From Mannheimia glucosida (GTDB lineage Bacteria > Pseudomonadota > Gammaproteobacteria > Enterobacterales > Pasteurellaceae): DNA of 64,000 nt. The position numbers were made by a program, and so were the translations under genes. This document shows positions 51,681 to 59,023 of the stretch, piece by piece; position 1 is the stretch's first letter; each line of letters opens with the position of its first letter. The notes beneath the pieces were generated by a model. The model worked only from the letters and a program-made list of their open reading frames with translations. It was not told where the DNA came from and searched no databases. The stretch spans positions 1,426,001 to 1,490,000 of the forward strand of contig NZ_CP176502.1 of NCBI RefSeq assembly GCF_046267875.1. Direction: 5' to 3'.

Positions 51681-53735
51681 ATGAAATTATTTATCTGTGA
51701 AAAACCATCTCAAGCTCGGGATGTAGCAACGGTACTAGGTGCAACTAAAAAATGTGATGGCTACCTAAGCACATTGGATGGCAGTATTATTGTTGGATGG
51801 GCAAGAGGGCATTTAGTCGAACAAGCAGCTCCATCTGAGTATAACAATGGGATATGGGAAAAATGGAATTTAGAAACACTACCTATTATACCTAGTAAAT
51901 GGAAAGTATCCTTAAAAAAGGATACCTCTCGTGAATATAAAGTTCTCTCTAGGCTCATAAAAAATACTGCTGATATTGTAATTGCAACGGATGCGGATAG
52001 AGAGGGAGAAATGATTGCGAGAGAGCTACTGGATTTACTTAATTATCGTGGAGCAATAAATCGTTGTTGGATAACTGGACTGGATTCAGTAAGCATTCGT
52101 AAAGCGTTACAAACAATAAAAGCAGGTCCAGAAACCGAGAATCTTTATTATGCAGCTCTTGCTCGTAGTCGCTCAGATTGGCTTATTGGTATGAACTTTT
52201 CTCGCTTGTTTACCCTAATGGCTCAGGCAAAAGGTTATTCAGGCAAGCCTTTAAGTGTTGGACGAGTTCAAAGCCCCACACTTGCAATGGTGGTGAAACG
52301 TGATCGTGAGATTGCCCATTTCGTACCAAAGTCTCACTATCAATTAGGTGTACAGTGTGCTACTTCAACGGATGAATGTTTTGTTGCAGGTCTTGTTATT
52401 TCTGAACGATACCTTGATGAGTCAGGTTTATGCTTAGATGGACGAGTTGTGCAACAGGCGGAACAGCAAATTAAGCAATCCGGAATAGCGAAGATTATTT
52501 CTGTTGAAACAAAGCGTGAAAAGAAATCTCCACCATTGCTGTATGCGTTAAGTGATTTGCAAGGAGAATGTAACCGGTTATTTGGGTTTGGAGCTCAACA
52601 AGTATTAGATATTGCTCAAGCCTTGTATGAAGTGCATAAATTGACTACTTATCCACGTACTGATTGTGGTTATCTGCCTGAATCTCAGTTTGCTGAAGTT
52701 CCTGTAGTTATTCAATCTTTAATTGCATTAGAAAGTAGTTTACAGGGTTTTCTGCCGAGACTTAATTTGAAACAGAAAAGTCGAGCTTGGGACGACAAAA
52801 AAGTAACAGCTCACCATGGAATTATCCCAACAATGAATAAGAAAGCAGACTTAAGTAAATTAAGTGATGCTGAGATGAAAGTATATGATTTAATTCGTCG
52901 CCGTTATTTAGCTCAATTTTTGCCTAATTTGGAAACAGATAAAACAGTCGTACAATTGCAATCAGCAGGACATACTCTTATAGCTCGTGGTAATGTGATC
53001 GTGGCTCAAGGCTGGCGTATTTTATTTGGAAAAAATATGGATGATGAGAATAGTGATGATGAAGCTAAGCAAGGTTTACCAACATTAAGTGTTAATCAAC
53101 AATGTAAGGTGGTTTATACCGAGATTCGTTCATTACAAACTAAGCCTCCTGCTCATTACACCGAGGGAACATTACTTGATGCAATGAAAAATGCAGCTCG
53201 TTTTGTCACCGATGAACGCTTGAAAAAACGCTTACGGGAAACAGAGGGGCTTGGTACAGAAGCGACTCGTGCTGGATTAATTCAGGGCTTGATTGATAAA
53301 GGTTTTCTGTTGAAAAAGAAAAAATCCTTGGTTGCTTCGAACGAGGCGGTGGCATTGATTGATAGTCTGCCGGCTTTATTGAAAGATCCGGGATTGACTG
53401 CATTATGGGAGCAAGAGCTTAATCGTATTGCAGAGGGGGAAGCTACCTTAGACAGTTTTATGCAAAAACAAGAGCAATTTGTTAGGCAGTTGATGAAATC
53501 CTGTATGGCTCAAGGGGTCGATATGGGCAAAATTGAAGTTAAACAATGTCCAAAATGCAATTCACCAATGCGTAAACGAAAAACAGATAAAGCTGAATTT
53601 TGGGGATGTACTCGCTATCCTGATTGCGATGGTATGGAATGGGTGGATACAAGCAAGAAAAAAGGCAGCAGAAGCGGAAAGGGCGGAAAACGTACATCTG
53701 TAGCAGATATGGTTCGAGGTCAGATTTTATCGTAG
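51681..53735 (+). CDS. topB: DNA topoisomerase III (ICE copy)
   Basis: Type IA topoisomerase carried by this ICE class. The 684 residues show the Toprim domain (KLFICEKPSQARDVATVLG; DADREGEM), the active-site LTTYPRTDCGYLP (Tyr about 325), and, unlike the chromosomal copy, a C-terminal zinc finger CPKCNSPM...WGCTRYPDCDG (four Cys) with a lysine-rich tail. It probably resolves replication or transfer intermediates of the element. It follows the 64-residue gene by two bases. Confidence 0.94.
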   Translation: MKLFICEKPSQARDVATVLGATKKCDGYLSTLDGSIIVGWARGHLVEQAAPSEYNNGIWEKWNLETLPIIPSKWKVSLKKDTSREYKVLSRLIKNTADIVIATDADREGEMIARELLDLLNYRGAINRCWITGLDSVSIRKALQTIKAGPETENLYYAALARSRSDWLIGMNFSRLFTLMAQAKGYSGKPLSVGRVQSPTLAMVVKRDREIAHFVPKSHYQLGVQCATSTDECFVAGLVISERYLDESGLCLDGRVVQQAEQQIKQSGIAKIISVETKREKKSPPLLYALSDLQGECNRLFGFGAQQVLDIAQALYEVHKLTTYPRTDCGYLPESQFAEVPVVIQSLIALESSLQGFLPRLNLKQKSRAWDDKKVTAHHGIIPTMNKKADLSKLSDAEMKVYDLIRRRYLAQFLPNLETDKTVVQLQSAGHTLIARGNVIVAQGWRILFGKNMDDENSDDEAKQGLPTLSVNQQCKVVYTEIRSLQTKPPAHYTEGTLLDAMKNAARFVTDERLKKRLRETEGLGTEATRAGLIQGLIDKGFLLKKKKSLVASNEAVALIDSLPALLKDPGLTALWEQELNRIAEGEATLDSFMQKQEQFVRQLMKSCMAQGVDMGKIEVKQCPKCNSPMRKRKTDKAEFWGCTRYPDCDGMEWVDTSKKKGSRSGKGGKRTSVADMVRGQILS

Positions 53736-53787
53736 GATGAAATTCAATGACCTAGCCTTTTTAATTGATGATAGAAGAGGGAAGCAG

Positions 53788-54164
53788 ATGAAAAAGAGTA
53801 GCTTAGAGGCTAAATTTTATGAAGTCATCAATATTGACTGTAATCATAAATATGTCGTTGGCTCTATACATTTATGAAAAACAAATGCCCAACTTCAGAC
53901 ATTACTGAATGAAGAGAAAAATATCCCAGAGCCTATTGTCGGAGATAGGGTTATATCAGAATTATGTCTCCTTAACCTGGATACAGAGTGTGGTAACTAG
54001 ATGGAGAAATGATTTTCTGATAGACTATTGGTTGGGGAATGTTCCCCTTTCATCCTTGCCACAGCTCCGTGGTGAAAAATGGAGTGCCTTTTGTACCGTA
54101 TGGTGCGTGTTTAGCAATAAGTGACCACAATGTTATTGCGACTACAGAGAAAAAAGAGTTTTAG
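53788..54164 (+). pseudogene. Decayed ICE gene of unknown function
   Basis: From ATG 53788 (preceded by GAGG) the frame reads MKKSSLEAKFYEVINIDCNH..., meets an in-frame TGA at 53875-53877, continues as KTNAQLQTLLNEEKNIPEPI...RVISELCLLNLDTE to TAG 53998-54000, and protein-like sequence then resumes in another frame (KNGVPFVPYGACLAISDHNV...) up to TAG 54164. The pattern is a gene of about 125 codons broken by one stop and at least one frameshift. The intact family is not recognised. Confidence 0.6.
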
Positions 54165-54272
54165 ATGATGTTTGAAGCGGATTGTCTGCAATTCTTATGC
54201 GTGTAGAATTTGGTCATATTTGTCAGGTTATAAATTTGATGTAATCTTAGTTATAATCAGTCTTATACTCCT

Positions 54273-54320
54273 TTGTCCTTTGGGACAACAATGCCCAGTT
54301 CAGTGATGAATTGGGCATTT
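54273..54320. terminator. Double hairpin and bidirectional terminator
   Basis: TTGTCC/GGACAA (54273-54288) is followed by AATGCCCAGTTCA and TGAATTGGGCATT (54290-54319) with a T-run. The second stem terminates the minus-strand yafQ gene, whose stop is 4 bp away. A TATAAT at 54252-54257 upstream suggests a short plus-strand RNA of about 60 nt may also end here; its -35 element is poor. Confidence 0.65.
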
Positions 54321-54322
54321 TC

Positions 54323-54628
54323 TTATTTTAATGCTGTTTGTGAGTGTGTGTTTAAGCGAGCGAATTTGAGTTCATCAAATTCATCGTGAATAACATATTG
54401 ATATATCAGCACTAAATCCCCTTGGATATGGCAGTCACGATAACCTTTCCATTCACCGGATAAAGCATGATCTTGATAGCTTTCCGGTAAAAGTAAACGA
54501 TTGAGAAGGCAGTGAATAGCAGTAATGTATTTTGTGCCAATCAGTACATTAGGGTGTCGTTTAGCCAAATCAGTTAAATCTCTCACAAACTGCTTAGAAT
54601 AACTCACTTTTAATGGTTTGCTTTCCAT
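54323..54628 (-). CDS. yafQ: YafQ-type toxin (RelE superfamily)
   Basis: Ribosome-dependent mRNA interferase. The 101-residue protein has the YafQ signature DHALSGEWKGYRDCHIQGDL followed by VLIYQYV and the C-terminal RLNTHSQTALK, where the catalytic histidine of the family lies (THS). The N terminus shows KVSYSKQFVRDLTDLAKR. Its start overlaps the antitoxin stop by one base. It probably stabilises the ICE. Confidence 0.92.
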   Translation of the reverse strand: MESKPLKVSYSKQFVRDLTDLAKRHPNVLIGTKYITAIHCLLNRLLLPESYQDHALSGEWKGYRDCHIQGDLVLIYQYVIHDEFDELKFARLNTHSQTALK

Positions 54629-54924
54629 TATTGTCCACCATTAAGAATTCGTTTTGTGAACTCTTCAGTAGAATAATTTTCACCGGCTTCGATAAAAAAA
54701 CTGGCAGCTGAACCATTATCCAGTTCATCAATTGCCGATAATGTGTCTTTATTCGGGCGAAGATAGTTTAAATCTACCGGAATAGAACGTGTCTTTGCAA
54801 TTTGGTTTAAGAACATATTAAACACTTGAGATGGAGTTAACCCATATTGTTCAATGACTTGATAGGCTTCTGCTTTTGTGCGTTCAACTGTTCTGAAACT
54901 GATTGAAGCATCCGTAATCGCCAT
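54628..54924 (-). CDS. dinJ: DinJ/RelB-type antitoxin
   Basis: A 98-residue antitoxin with an N-terminal ribbon-helix-helix region (DASISFRTVERTKAEAYQVI) and the RelB/DinJ motif QYGLTPSQVFNMFLNQIAKT, then a toxin-neutralising tail. It precedes the toxin in the operon with a one-base overlap, so translation is coupled; autoregulation by the pair is usual for the family. No clear operator dyad was identified. Confidence 0.9.
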   Translation of the reverse strand: MAITDASISFRTVERTKAEAYQVIEQYGLTPSQVFNMFLNQIAKTRSIPVDLNYLRPNKDTLSAIDELDNGSAASFFIEAGENYSTEEFTKRILNGGQ

Positions 54925-55022
54925 AAATAATTTCTCCCTTTAGTATGACATTGAAAGACTATTCTAATAAAAATGAGTTAAAAAAGCTACAATCTCTCCA
55001 AAATACGTTTCTAATTTTTTAC

Positions 55023-55257
55023 TTGCTAAATAGATAACTTTACTTATAATCCAAAACATACTTCTGTATCTGCGGATACAAAGTAGGTAGCTTGGAACTG
55101 CATTCAGATGCGTCTGAATTGAGCTACGGATTCACTGCGGTGAATTTAGTTCATTCCCTTTGTTGGTCGGTTCGCCAATGTAAATAAAGAACTGCCTTTT
55201 AAAGCTGACTCCATTCTGCAATCAGCTGCAAACTCGCTTGAGTTTGGAATGGATTTT
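55023..55257 (+). ncRNA. Candidate structured RNA with UGCG-loop hairpins
   Basis: A promoter TTGCTA - 16 bp - TATAAT (55023-55050) is followed by a chain of stable hairpins. H1 is 55060-55084 (TGTATC-TGCG-GATACA plus ACTT/AAGT). H2 is 55088-55126 (ATTCAGA-TGCG-TCTGAAT within TAGCT/AGCTA). H3 is 55130-55145 (ATTCAC-TGCG-GTGAAT). H4 is near 55163-55178 (TTGG/CCAA). H5 is 55210-55253 (CAAACTC-GCTT-GAGTTTG within TCCATTC/GAATGGA). No reading frame explains it, and it runs into leader L1. No known RNA family is recognised. Confidence 0.65.
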
Positions 55258-55275
55258 GCAAAATTCGTTTTTTTA

Positions 55276-55342
55276 CCCAGTGGGGATCATTTACCCCGTT
55301 GGGATAGATGTTTCTCCACTTTTTTCATTTGGAGAAACTCTT
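55276..55342 (+). promoter_or_regulatory. Leader L1: switch-like RNA before the first small membrane gene
   Basis: Nested hairpin CCCA-GT-GGGG ... CCCC-GT-TGGG (55276-55303), then B = GTTTCTCC (55310-55317), which is the exact complement of C = GGAGAAAC (55331-55338) holding the Shine-Dalgarno. The first G-rich arm (55282-55290) can instead pair with B through an interrupted helix. It is one of six such leaders. Confidence 0.7.
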
Positions 55343-55594
55343 ATGGAAAAATTTAGTCTCAGACGTTTTATTAAACGCCCTGTAGATATTTCAATTTTAG
55401 AATCTTGGGCAAAGATGTGCGATGATTTAGCTAAAACAGCTATTCTCGGTATTTTTGGTTCGATGTTCTTTGCTGATGAATTTGGAATCTTCTTTAAGAT
55501 TTTTTCTTTTATTGGATTGTTGGGTGCATTTGTTATACTAATGCTATCATCTATTCATTTTCGTCAGTTGATTGTTGAACGTAAGGAGAAATAA
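55343..55594 (+). CDS. Small two-helix membrane protein, paralogue A1
   Basis: Start at 55343 (GGAG upstream) gives an 83-residue protein: MEKFSLRRFIKRPVDISILE, then SWAKMCDDLAKTAILGIFGS and a second hydrophobic segment (SFIGLLGAFVILMLSSIHF). It is clearly related to the protein at 59097-59333: both have KRP, WxKxCxDLAK, and two hydrophobic segments in the same order. The longer frame to 55238 runs through leader L1 and is rejected. Function unknown; followed by a 35-residue membrane peptide in the same operon. Confidence 0.75.
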   Translation: MEKFSLRRFIKRPVDISILESWAKMCDDLAKTAILGIFGSMFFADEFGIFFKIFSFIGLLGAFVILMLSSIHFRQLIVERKEK

Positions 55595-55596
55595 AA

Positions 55597-55704
55597 ATGC
55601 TAAATGTATTTTTTATTTTGGTTTTATTAGCTGGTTCTATCGCAATTCTAAGATTTGCTCAGAATCTCTACAACGAAGAAATGGAACGAAAAGCTAAAAA
55701 TTAG
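55597..55704 (+). CDS. 35-residue single-helix membrane peptide, paralogue A2
   Basis: ATG 55597, with AAGGAG upstream and the previous stop 2 bp before it, encodes MLNVFFILVLLAGSIAILRF followed by a charged tail AQNLYNEEMERKAKN. One membrane helix with a cytoplasmic-like charged C terminus. A peptide of the same design follows the paralogous gene at 59335-59436, which argues that both are real. Unrecognised family. Confidence 0.65.
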   Translation: MLNVFFILVLLAGSIAILRFAQNLYNEEMERKAKN

Positions 55705-55761
55705 TTTTAACCATTTTTTCAATTCAATATATTGGCACAAAATGTTTGTGTCTCACTTCAA

Positions 55762-55836
55762 CCCAACGGGGTACATTATTCCCCGAATGGGCATAGTGTA
55801 TCCCTTTAATTTTTTACTTTTTAGAGGAACATTACT
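55762..55836 (+). promoter_or_regulatory. Leader L2: switch-like RNA before the STY4534 gene
   Basis: Nested hairpin CCCA-AC-GGGG ... CCCC-GAA-TGGG (55762-55791). Segment A GGGGTACATTAT (55768-55779) is complementary over 12 positions (two G-U) to B ATAGTGTATCCC (55793-55804). The alternative B:C pairing is weaker here, but CATAGT can pair with ACTATG, covering the start codon itself. Confidence 0.7.
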
Positions 55837-56415
55837 ATGTCTAAATCTACTCAAACTCAAAATTTCTTTAATTTACATACTAACGGTATCGGATACTTAA
55901 ATAATATCCGTGAGGTTCCTAACAAAGGAAACACTTATCTTAGTTGTAACATTGCTGCGTTAACTGGCGATTCTTCTAAACCTAATTACCGACACTTCAA
56001 TGTAAATGTAGTAGGTTCAGAGAATGAGCTTCTTATCCGTAAGTGCCAACAAGCCGTAGATGCTAGAAAAAAAATTTTGATTGCGTTTACATTTGGTGAT
56101 TTATGGACTGAAATTTTCACTTATGATAAAGACAGTCAATATCATCAAAAAGGTGATACCGGTGTAATGCTTAAGGCTCGCCTGATTCGAATCAAATCTA
56201 TCTCGATTGATGGCAAGAAAGTGTATCAGGAAGAACCTAAAGAGCAGTACTCAACTTCAGTTCCAGTATCTACTCCGCAGATTCCATCTGAGCCGGAGGT
56301 TGCTGCTGAATTTGATGAAGAACCTGTACAACATCAAAAAAGACAGCCGTCTTTTCGGGTTAGCCGTAAGCAATCTCAAAATGCTTCAGCTCAATATCCA
56401 AAAGATTCTTTCTAA
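55837..56415 (+). CDS. STY4534-family ICE replication protein (DUF3577)
   Basis: A 192-residue protein of the STY4534/DUF3577 family, typical of SPI-7 and PFGI-1-type elements. Recognisable: QNFFNLHTNGIGYLNNIREV, SCNIAALTGDSSKPNYRHFN, IRKCQQAVDARKKILIAFTF and GDTGVMLKARLIRIKSISID. The tail (about 135-192) is Pro/Gln/Ser rich and probably disordered. It is annotated as replication-related in databases as I remember them; direct evidence of mechanism is lacking. Followed by a clear terminator. Confidence 0.85.
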   Translation: MSKSTQTQNFFNLHTNGIGYLNNIREVPNKGNTYLSCNIAALTGDSSKPNYRHFNVNVVGSENELLIRKCQQAVDARKKILIAFTFGDLWTEIFTYDKDSQYHQKGDTGVMLKARLIRIKSISIDGKKVYQEEPKEQYSTSVPVSTPQIPSEPEVAAEFDEEPVQHQKRQPSFRVSRKQSQNASAQYPKDSF

Positions 56416-56422
56416 TCACCTT

Positions 56423-56444
56423 AAGCCCAACAAATGTTGGGCTT
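56423..56444 (+). terminator. Terminator after the STY4534 gene
   Basis: AAGCCCAAC-AAAT-GTTGGGCTT, a 9-bp stem with a 4-nt loop, 8 bp after the stop codon. It separates the STY4534 transcript from the following leader, though the T-run is short. Confidence 0.8.
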
Positions 56445-56458
56445 TCATTTAATTTATT

Positions 56459-56520
56459 CCCTTGGGGAAACACTCCCTAAGGTGTGTTTCCCTGTCTTTT
56501 ACAAGTTTAGGAGAAACACT
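56459..56520 (+). promoter_or_regulatory. Leader L3: switch-like RNA before the DUF3560 gene
   Basis: First hairpin CCTT-GGG...CCC-T-AAGG (56460-56482). A GGGAAACAC (56465-56473) is the exact complement of B GTGTTTCCC (56484-56492). B also pairs with C: GTGTTTC with GAAACAC (56513-56519), with CC opposite GG of the AGGAG Shine-Dalgarno (56509-56513). The two pairings exclude each other. Confidence 0.75.
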
Positions 56521-57168
56521 ATGACTATTAACACTTATGCAAAATTTGCACCTACCGTTTTTGTTGCAAAATGCCCAGAACCACATACAAAAGGTGAAAT
56601 TATCACACTAACGAGCAAATATGGTAATGAAACCGAGGTTCAAGTACATAATCTTGTTAAACAAGATAGCGAGTATTACTTTTATTCCTTTACCCGTTGT
56701 GACGGAATGGATAGCCAGTCATTTGCTCAGCAGAAGGCAGACCGTTATCAAGGTTATGCGGATAATGCAACCAAACGCAGCCAAAGCTGGACAAATGCAG
56801 CTAATGAGGGGCTGGAGTTTTTGAGACTAGGTGAGCCAATAAAAATTGGGCATCATAGTGAAAAACGCCACCGTAACCTTATTGAACGTAATGCTCGCCG
56901 TATGGACAATGCGGTTGCAGAAATGAACAAAGCTGCAAGTTATGAATCTCGTATCGCATATTGGGAAAAAATGGCAGGAAAAATTGACCTGTCTATGCCG
57001 GAAAGTCTGGAATACTTTAAGTTTGAATTGGATAAAGCCAAAACAAAGCACAAAGAATTGAAGGATAATCCTGAGAAACGAGGGCATAGTTATTCACTTA
57101 CTTATGCTAAAAAAGCAGTTAATGAACTTGAGAAAAAAGTAAAGTTAGCTGAATTACTTTGGGCATAA
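56521..57168 (+). CDS. DUF3560 protein
   Basis: Start at 56521 after the leader gives 215 residues (MTINTYAKFAPTVFVAKCPE). The central region RYQGYADNATKRSQSWTNAA and PIKIGHHSEKRHRNLIERNA match the DUF3560 family of plasmid- and ICE-borne proteins; the C-terminal third is coiled-coil-like (FELDKAKTKHKELKDNPEKR). Function unknown. The longer frame to 56434 would read through the leader hairpins. The beta-solenoid gene follows 23 bp downstream without its own leader. Confidence 0.8.
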   Translation: MTINTYAKFAPTVFVAKCPEPHTKGEIITLTSKYGNETEVQVHNLVKQDSEYYFYSFTRCDGMDSQSFAQQKADRYQGYADNATKRSQSWTNAANEGLEFLRLGEPIKIGHHSEKRHRNLIERNARRMDNAVAEMNKAASYESRIAYWEKMAGKIDLSMPESLEYFKFELDKAKTKHKELKDNPEKRGHSYSLTYAKKAVNELEKKVKLAELLWA

Positions 57169-57191
57169 TCATTTACAAAGGAGATGACTAT

Positions 57192-57599
57192 ATGAATCGA
57201 CAAGGTATCTACATTAACGGTAAACAGGTGTTTGATTCACAGGGCGAAGATATTCAAAGCATTGAATTTTTTGGCTGCAATATTCAAACGGTCGTAGGCA
57301 TAAACAAAGGAAGTATTTCAGTCTCGTCCAATGGTAATCAATTATTGGTGAATGGACAGTCGATTGAATTAGGTTCTGAGCCAGTCCTCAAAATTGAGGT
57401 GTTTGGCAATGTGCAGAAACTGAGTGCCGGTGCCGCAGATGTCTCTATTACAGGAGATGCTGGCAGTGTTGACACAGTTAGCGGTGATGTCTCTATTAAG
57501 GGAAATGTTGCCTCTTATGTGAAAACCGTGAGTGGCGATGTTCGTTGCAGTGCTATTACTGGTTCGGTGGAAACCGTCTCCGGTGATATTTATCGCTGA
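57192..57599 (+). CDS. Small beta-solenoid-like protein with VSGDV repeats
   Basis: Start at 57192 (AAGGAGATGA upstream) gives 135 residues. After a strand-rich N-terminal half (GIYINGKQVFDSQGEDIQSI) the C-terminal half repeats a short strand pattern: GAADVSITGDAGSVDTVSGD, VSIKGNVASYVKTVSGDVRC, SAITGSVETVSGDIYR. Such repeats form right-handed beta helices, as in DUF4097-like proteins. No signal peptide is seen, so it is probably cytoplasmic. Role unknown. Confidence 0.7.
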   Translation: MNRQGIYINGKQVFDSQGEDIQSIEFFGCNIQTVVGINKGSISVSSNGNQLLVNGQSIELGSEPVLKIEVFGNVQKLSAGAADVSITGDAGSVDTVSGDVSIKGNVASYVKTVSGDVRCSAITGSVETVSGDIYR

Positions 57600-57621
57600 T
57601 ATTTACTCATTTTATTATTTA

Positions 57622-57696
57622 CCACCCTATTGGGAAGCAATTTTCCCAAGGTGGGCAGATTGTTTCCCATTTTTATTTTGAATTTGGAGAAACATA
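57622..57696 (+). promoter_or_regulatory. Leader L4: switch-like RNA before the 121-residue gene
   Basis: Nested hairpin CCACC-CTA-TTGGGAA ... TTCCCAA-GGTGG (57622-57654). A GGGAAGCAAT (57632-57641) pairs with B ATTGTTTCCC (57659-57668) over 10 positions with one G-U. B also pairs with C GGAGAAAC (57686-57693), burying the Shine-Dalgarno. Confidence 0.75.
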
Positions 57697-58062
57697 ATGA
57701 TAGACACCTTTTTTGACCTTGATGACACCTCGTGCAATTTAGGTAATTGGGAGGATATACTGGAAGAGTACGACGATAGTCTTTCAGTTGAAGATTTTTG
57801 GCATTACGCTAAAGAATTTGAAACTATACCTCATTTTGGCAACTTATACCAGGAGCGTGTCATCCTTAAGTTGATTGCTCGATTCTGTATTGAGCTGGAT
57901 ATTGAGCAAGATTCGGGTTTAGTCGAATTTAGTTACTATATCAATGGAATAGACACGCATTTCTACATTAATAGCCAAAGAATCTGCGATATAGATGATT
58001 GGAATGAGATGTTAGATGAAGTGCGTGAAGAAATTTTAATGATTGGAAACTTGGCTGCCTGA
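57697..58062 (+). CDS. Acidic protein of unknown function
   Basis: A 121-residue, strongly acidic protein (IDTFFDLDDTSCNLGNWEDI at the start; DDWNEMLDEVREEILMIGNL near the end) without membrane segments. Its own leader (L4) and ribosome-binding site argue that it is expressed. The high Asp/Glu content is reminiscent of DNA-mimic proteins such as some anti-restriction proteins, but no sequence signature supports that, so the idea is speculative. Confidence 0.65.
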   Translation: MIDTFFDLDDTSCNLGNWEDILEEYDDSLSVEDFWHYAKEFETIPHFGNLYQERVILKLIARFCIELDIEQDSGLVEFSYYINGIDTHFYINSQRICDIDDWNEMLDEVREEILMIGNLAA

Positions 58063-58082
58063 TTTTTATTTCTACTTTACTT

Positions 58083-58140
58083 CCCACGGGGATACCTCCC
58101 TAGTGGGCGGTATTCCCAATCTTTTTTAAGGAATACCGTT
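58083..58140 (+). promoter_or_regulatory. Leader L5: switch-like RNA before radC
   Basis: Nested hairpin CCCAC...GTGGG (58083-58107) around GGG/CCC. A GGGGATACC (58088-58096) pairs with B GGTATTCCC (58109-58117) over 9 positions with one G-U. B, as CGGTATTCC (58108-58116), is the exact complement of C GGAATACCG (58130-58138), which covers the AAGGA Shine-Dalgarno. This copy is the clearest three-way alternative. Confidence 0.8.
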
Positions 58141-58626
58141 ATGTGTAATATCAATTTAACATCTGCTCAAAAAGCAAAATTGACTAAAGCAAACCGCCTA
58201 ATTTCATCTGTAATGGAGGAGGCTGGTGTTCAATATCTATCAAGCACACCTTTTTCTATGCCTATCCAAGTTTTTGACTATTTAAGAACCTTAATTGGAT
58301 TTGAGGAAAAAGAGGTATTTGCCACAATGTTTTTGGACAATCAGAACAGGTTGATTAAAGGCAAAGTAATGTTTATGGGGACGATTAATTGTACCACTAT
58401 TCATTCCAGGGAAATTGTAAAAGAGGCATTACTTTGCAATGCGGCTGCTATCATTATTTCTCATAATCATCCATCTGGTACTTTGATACCAAGTCAAGCA
58501 GATATTAATATCACGAAGAAAATCCTAAGTGCTTGTCAGCTTGTAGATATTCAGTTGTTAGATCATTTGATTGTATCTGCTACTGATTACCACTCAATGC
58601 GTGATTCTTTTGAGATGGAGGCATAA
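58141..58626 (+). CDS. radC: RadC-family JAB-domain protein
   Basis: A 161-residue protein of the RadC/JAB (MPN+) family, carried by most ICEs and many plasmids. It contains only the JAB domain: VFATMFLDNQNRLI, IVKEALLCNAAAIIISHNHP and the metal motif HNHPSGTLIPSQADINITKK (His-x-His, Asp). It lacks the helix-hairpin-helix N terminus of chromosomal RadC (about 220 residues). The biochemical role is unsettled. The stop is 1 bp before the next ATG. Confidence 0.9.
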   Translation: MCNINLTSAQKAKLTKANRLISSVMEEAGVQYLSSTPFSMPIQVFDYLRTLIGFEEKEVFATMFLDNQNRLIKGKVMFMGTINCTTIHSREIVKEALLCNAAAIIISHNHPSGTLIPSQADINITKKILSACQLVDIQLLDHLIVSATDYHSMRDSFEMEA

Positions 58627-58627
58627 T

Positions 58628-58990
58628 ATGGGGTTAGATGCGTGGCTATTTAGCTTACCACGAAAAGTGGATAATGAAGTGGACTTTATTCTGTGTGAGG
58701 ATGAATCACCAGCTGAAATCGCTTATTGGCGTAAAAATTGGGATATTCATCAATTTTTGGCTGATATATATTTTGATCGAGGAGGTCTAGGTGAGTTTAA
58801 CTGCAATAGGCTCGTGCTTGATGAAGTTGATTTGGATTGTTTGGAAGAAGCTATTCAAGAAAGTTTTGAGTATGACTACGAATATCCGGAAGATATTGAA
58901 GTTGAGCGAGTTCGAGATCTTAATATCGTGAAAAAAGCCCGTGCTGAACTTGCCAAAGGCAACACGGTTTACTACGACTCGTGGTGGTAG
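58628..58990 (+). CDS. ICE protein of unknown function after radC
   Basis: Start at 58628, one base after the radC stop (TAATATG), gives 120 residues beginning MGLDAWLFSLPRKVDNEVDF. The sequence is acidic and aromatic (ESFEYDYEYPEDIEVERVRD) and ends in DSWW. Similar proteins with the MGLDxxLF opening occur in phages and ICEs, in my recollection without assigned function. It shares the L5-controlled transcript with radC. Confidence 0.7.
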   Translation: MGLDAWLFSLPRKVDNEVDFILCEDESPAEIAYWRKNWDIHQFLADIYFDRGGLGEFNCNRLVLDEVDLDCLEEAIQESFEYDYEYPEDIEVERVRDLNIVKKARAELAKGNTVYYDSWW

Positions 58991-59023
58991 TTTTTAATAA
59001 TATGTCGTAGCAATACGATATTT

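Noticed and set aside
53875..53877. Selenocysteine TGA codon
   Set aside because: No SECIS-like hairpin follows, and the frame also breaks later, so gene decay explains it better.
53909..54124. 71-residue frame as a real gene
   Set aside because: It runs out of phase across the decayed gene, has no ribosome site and reads unlike a natural protein in its first half.
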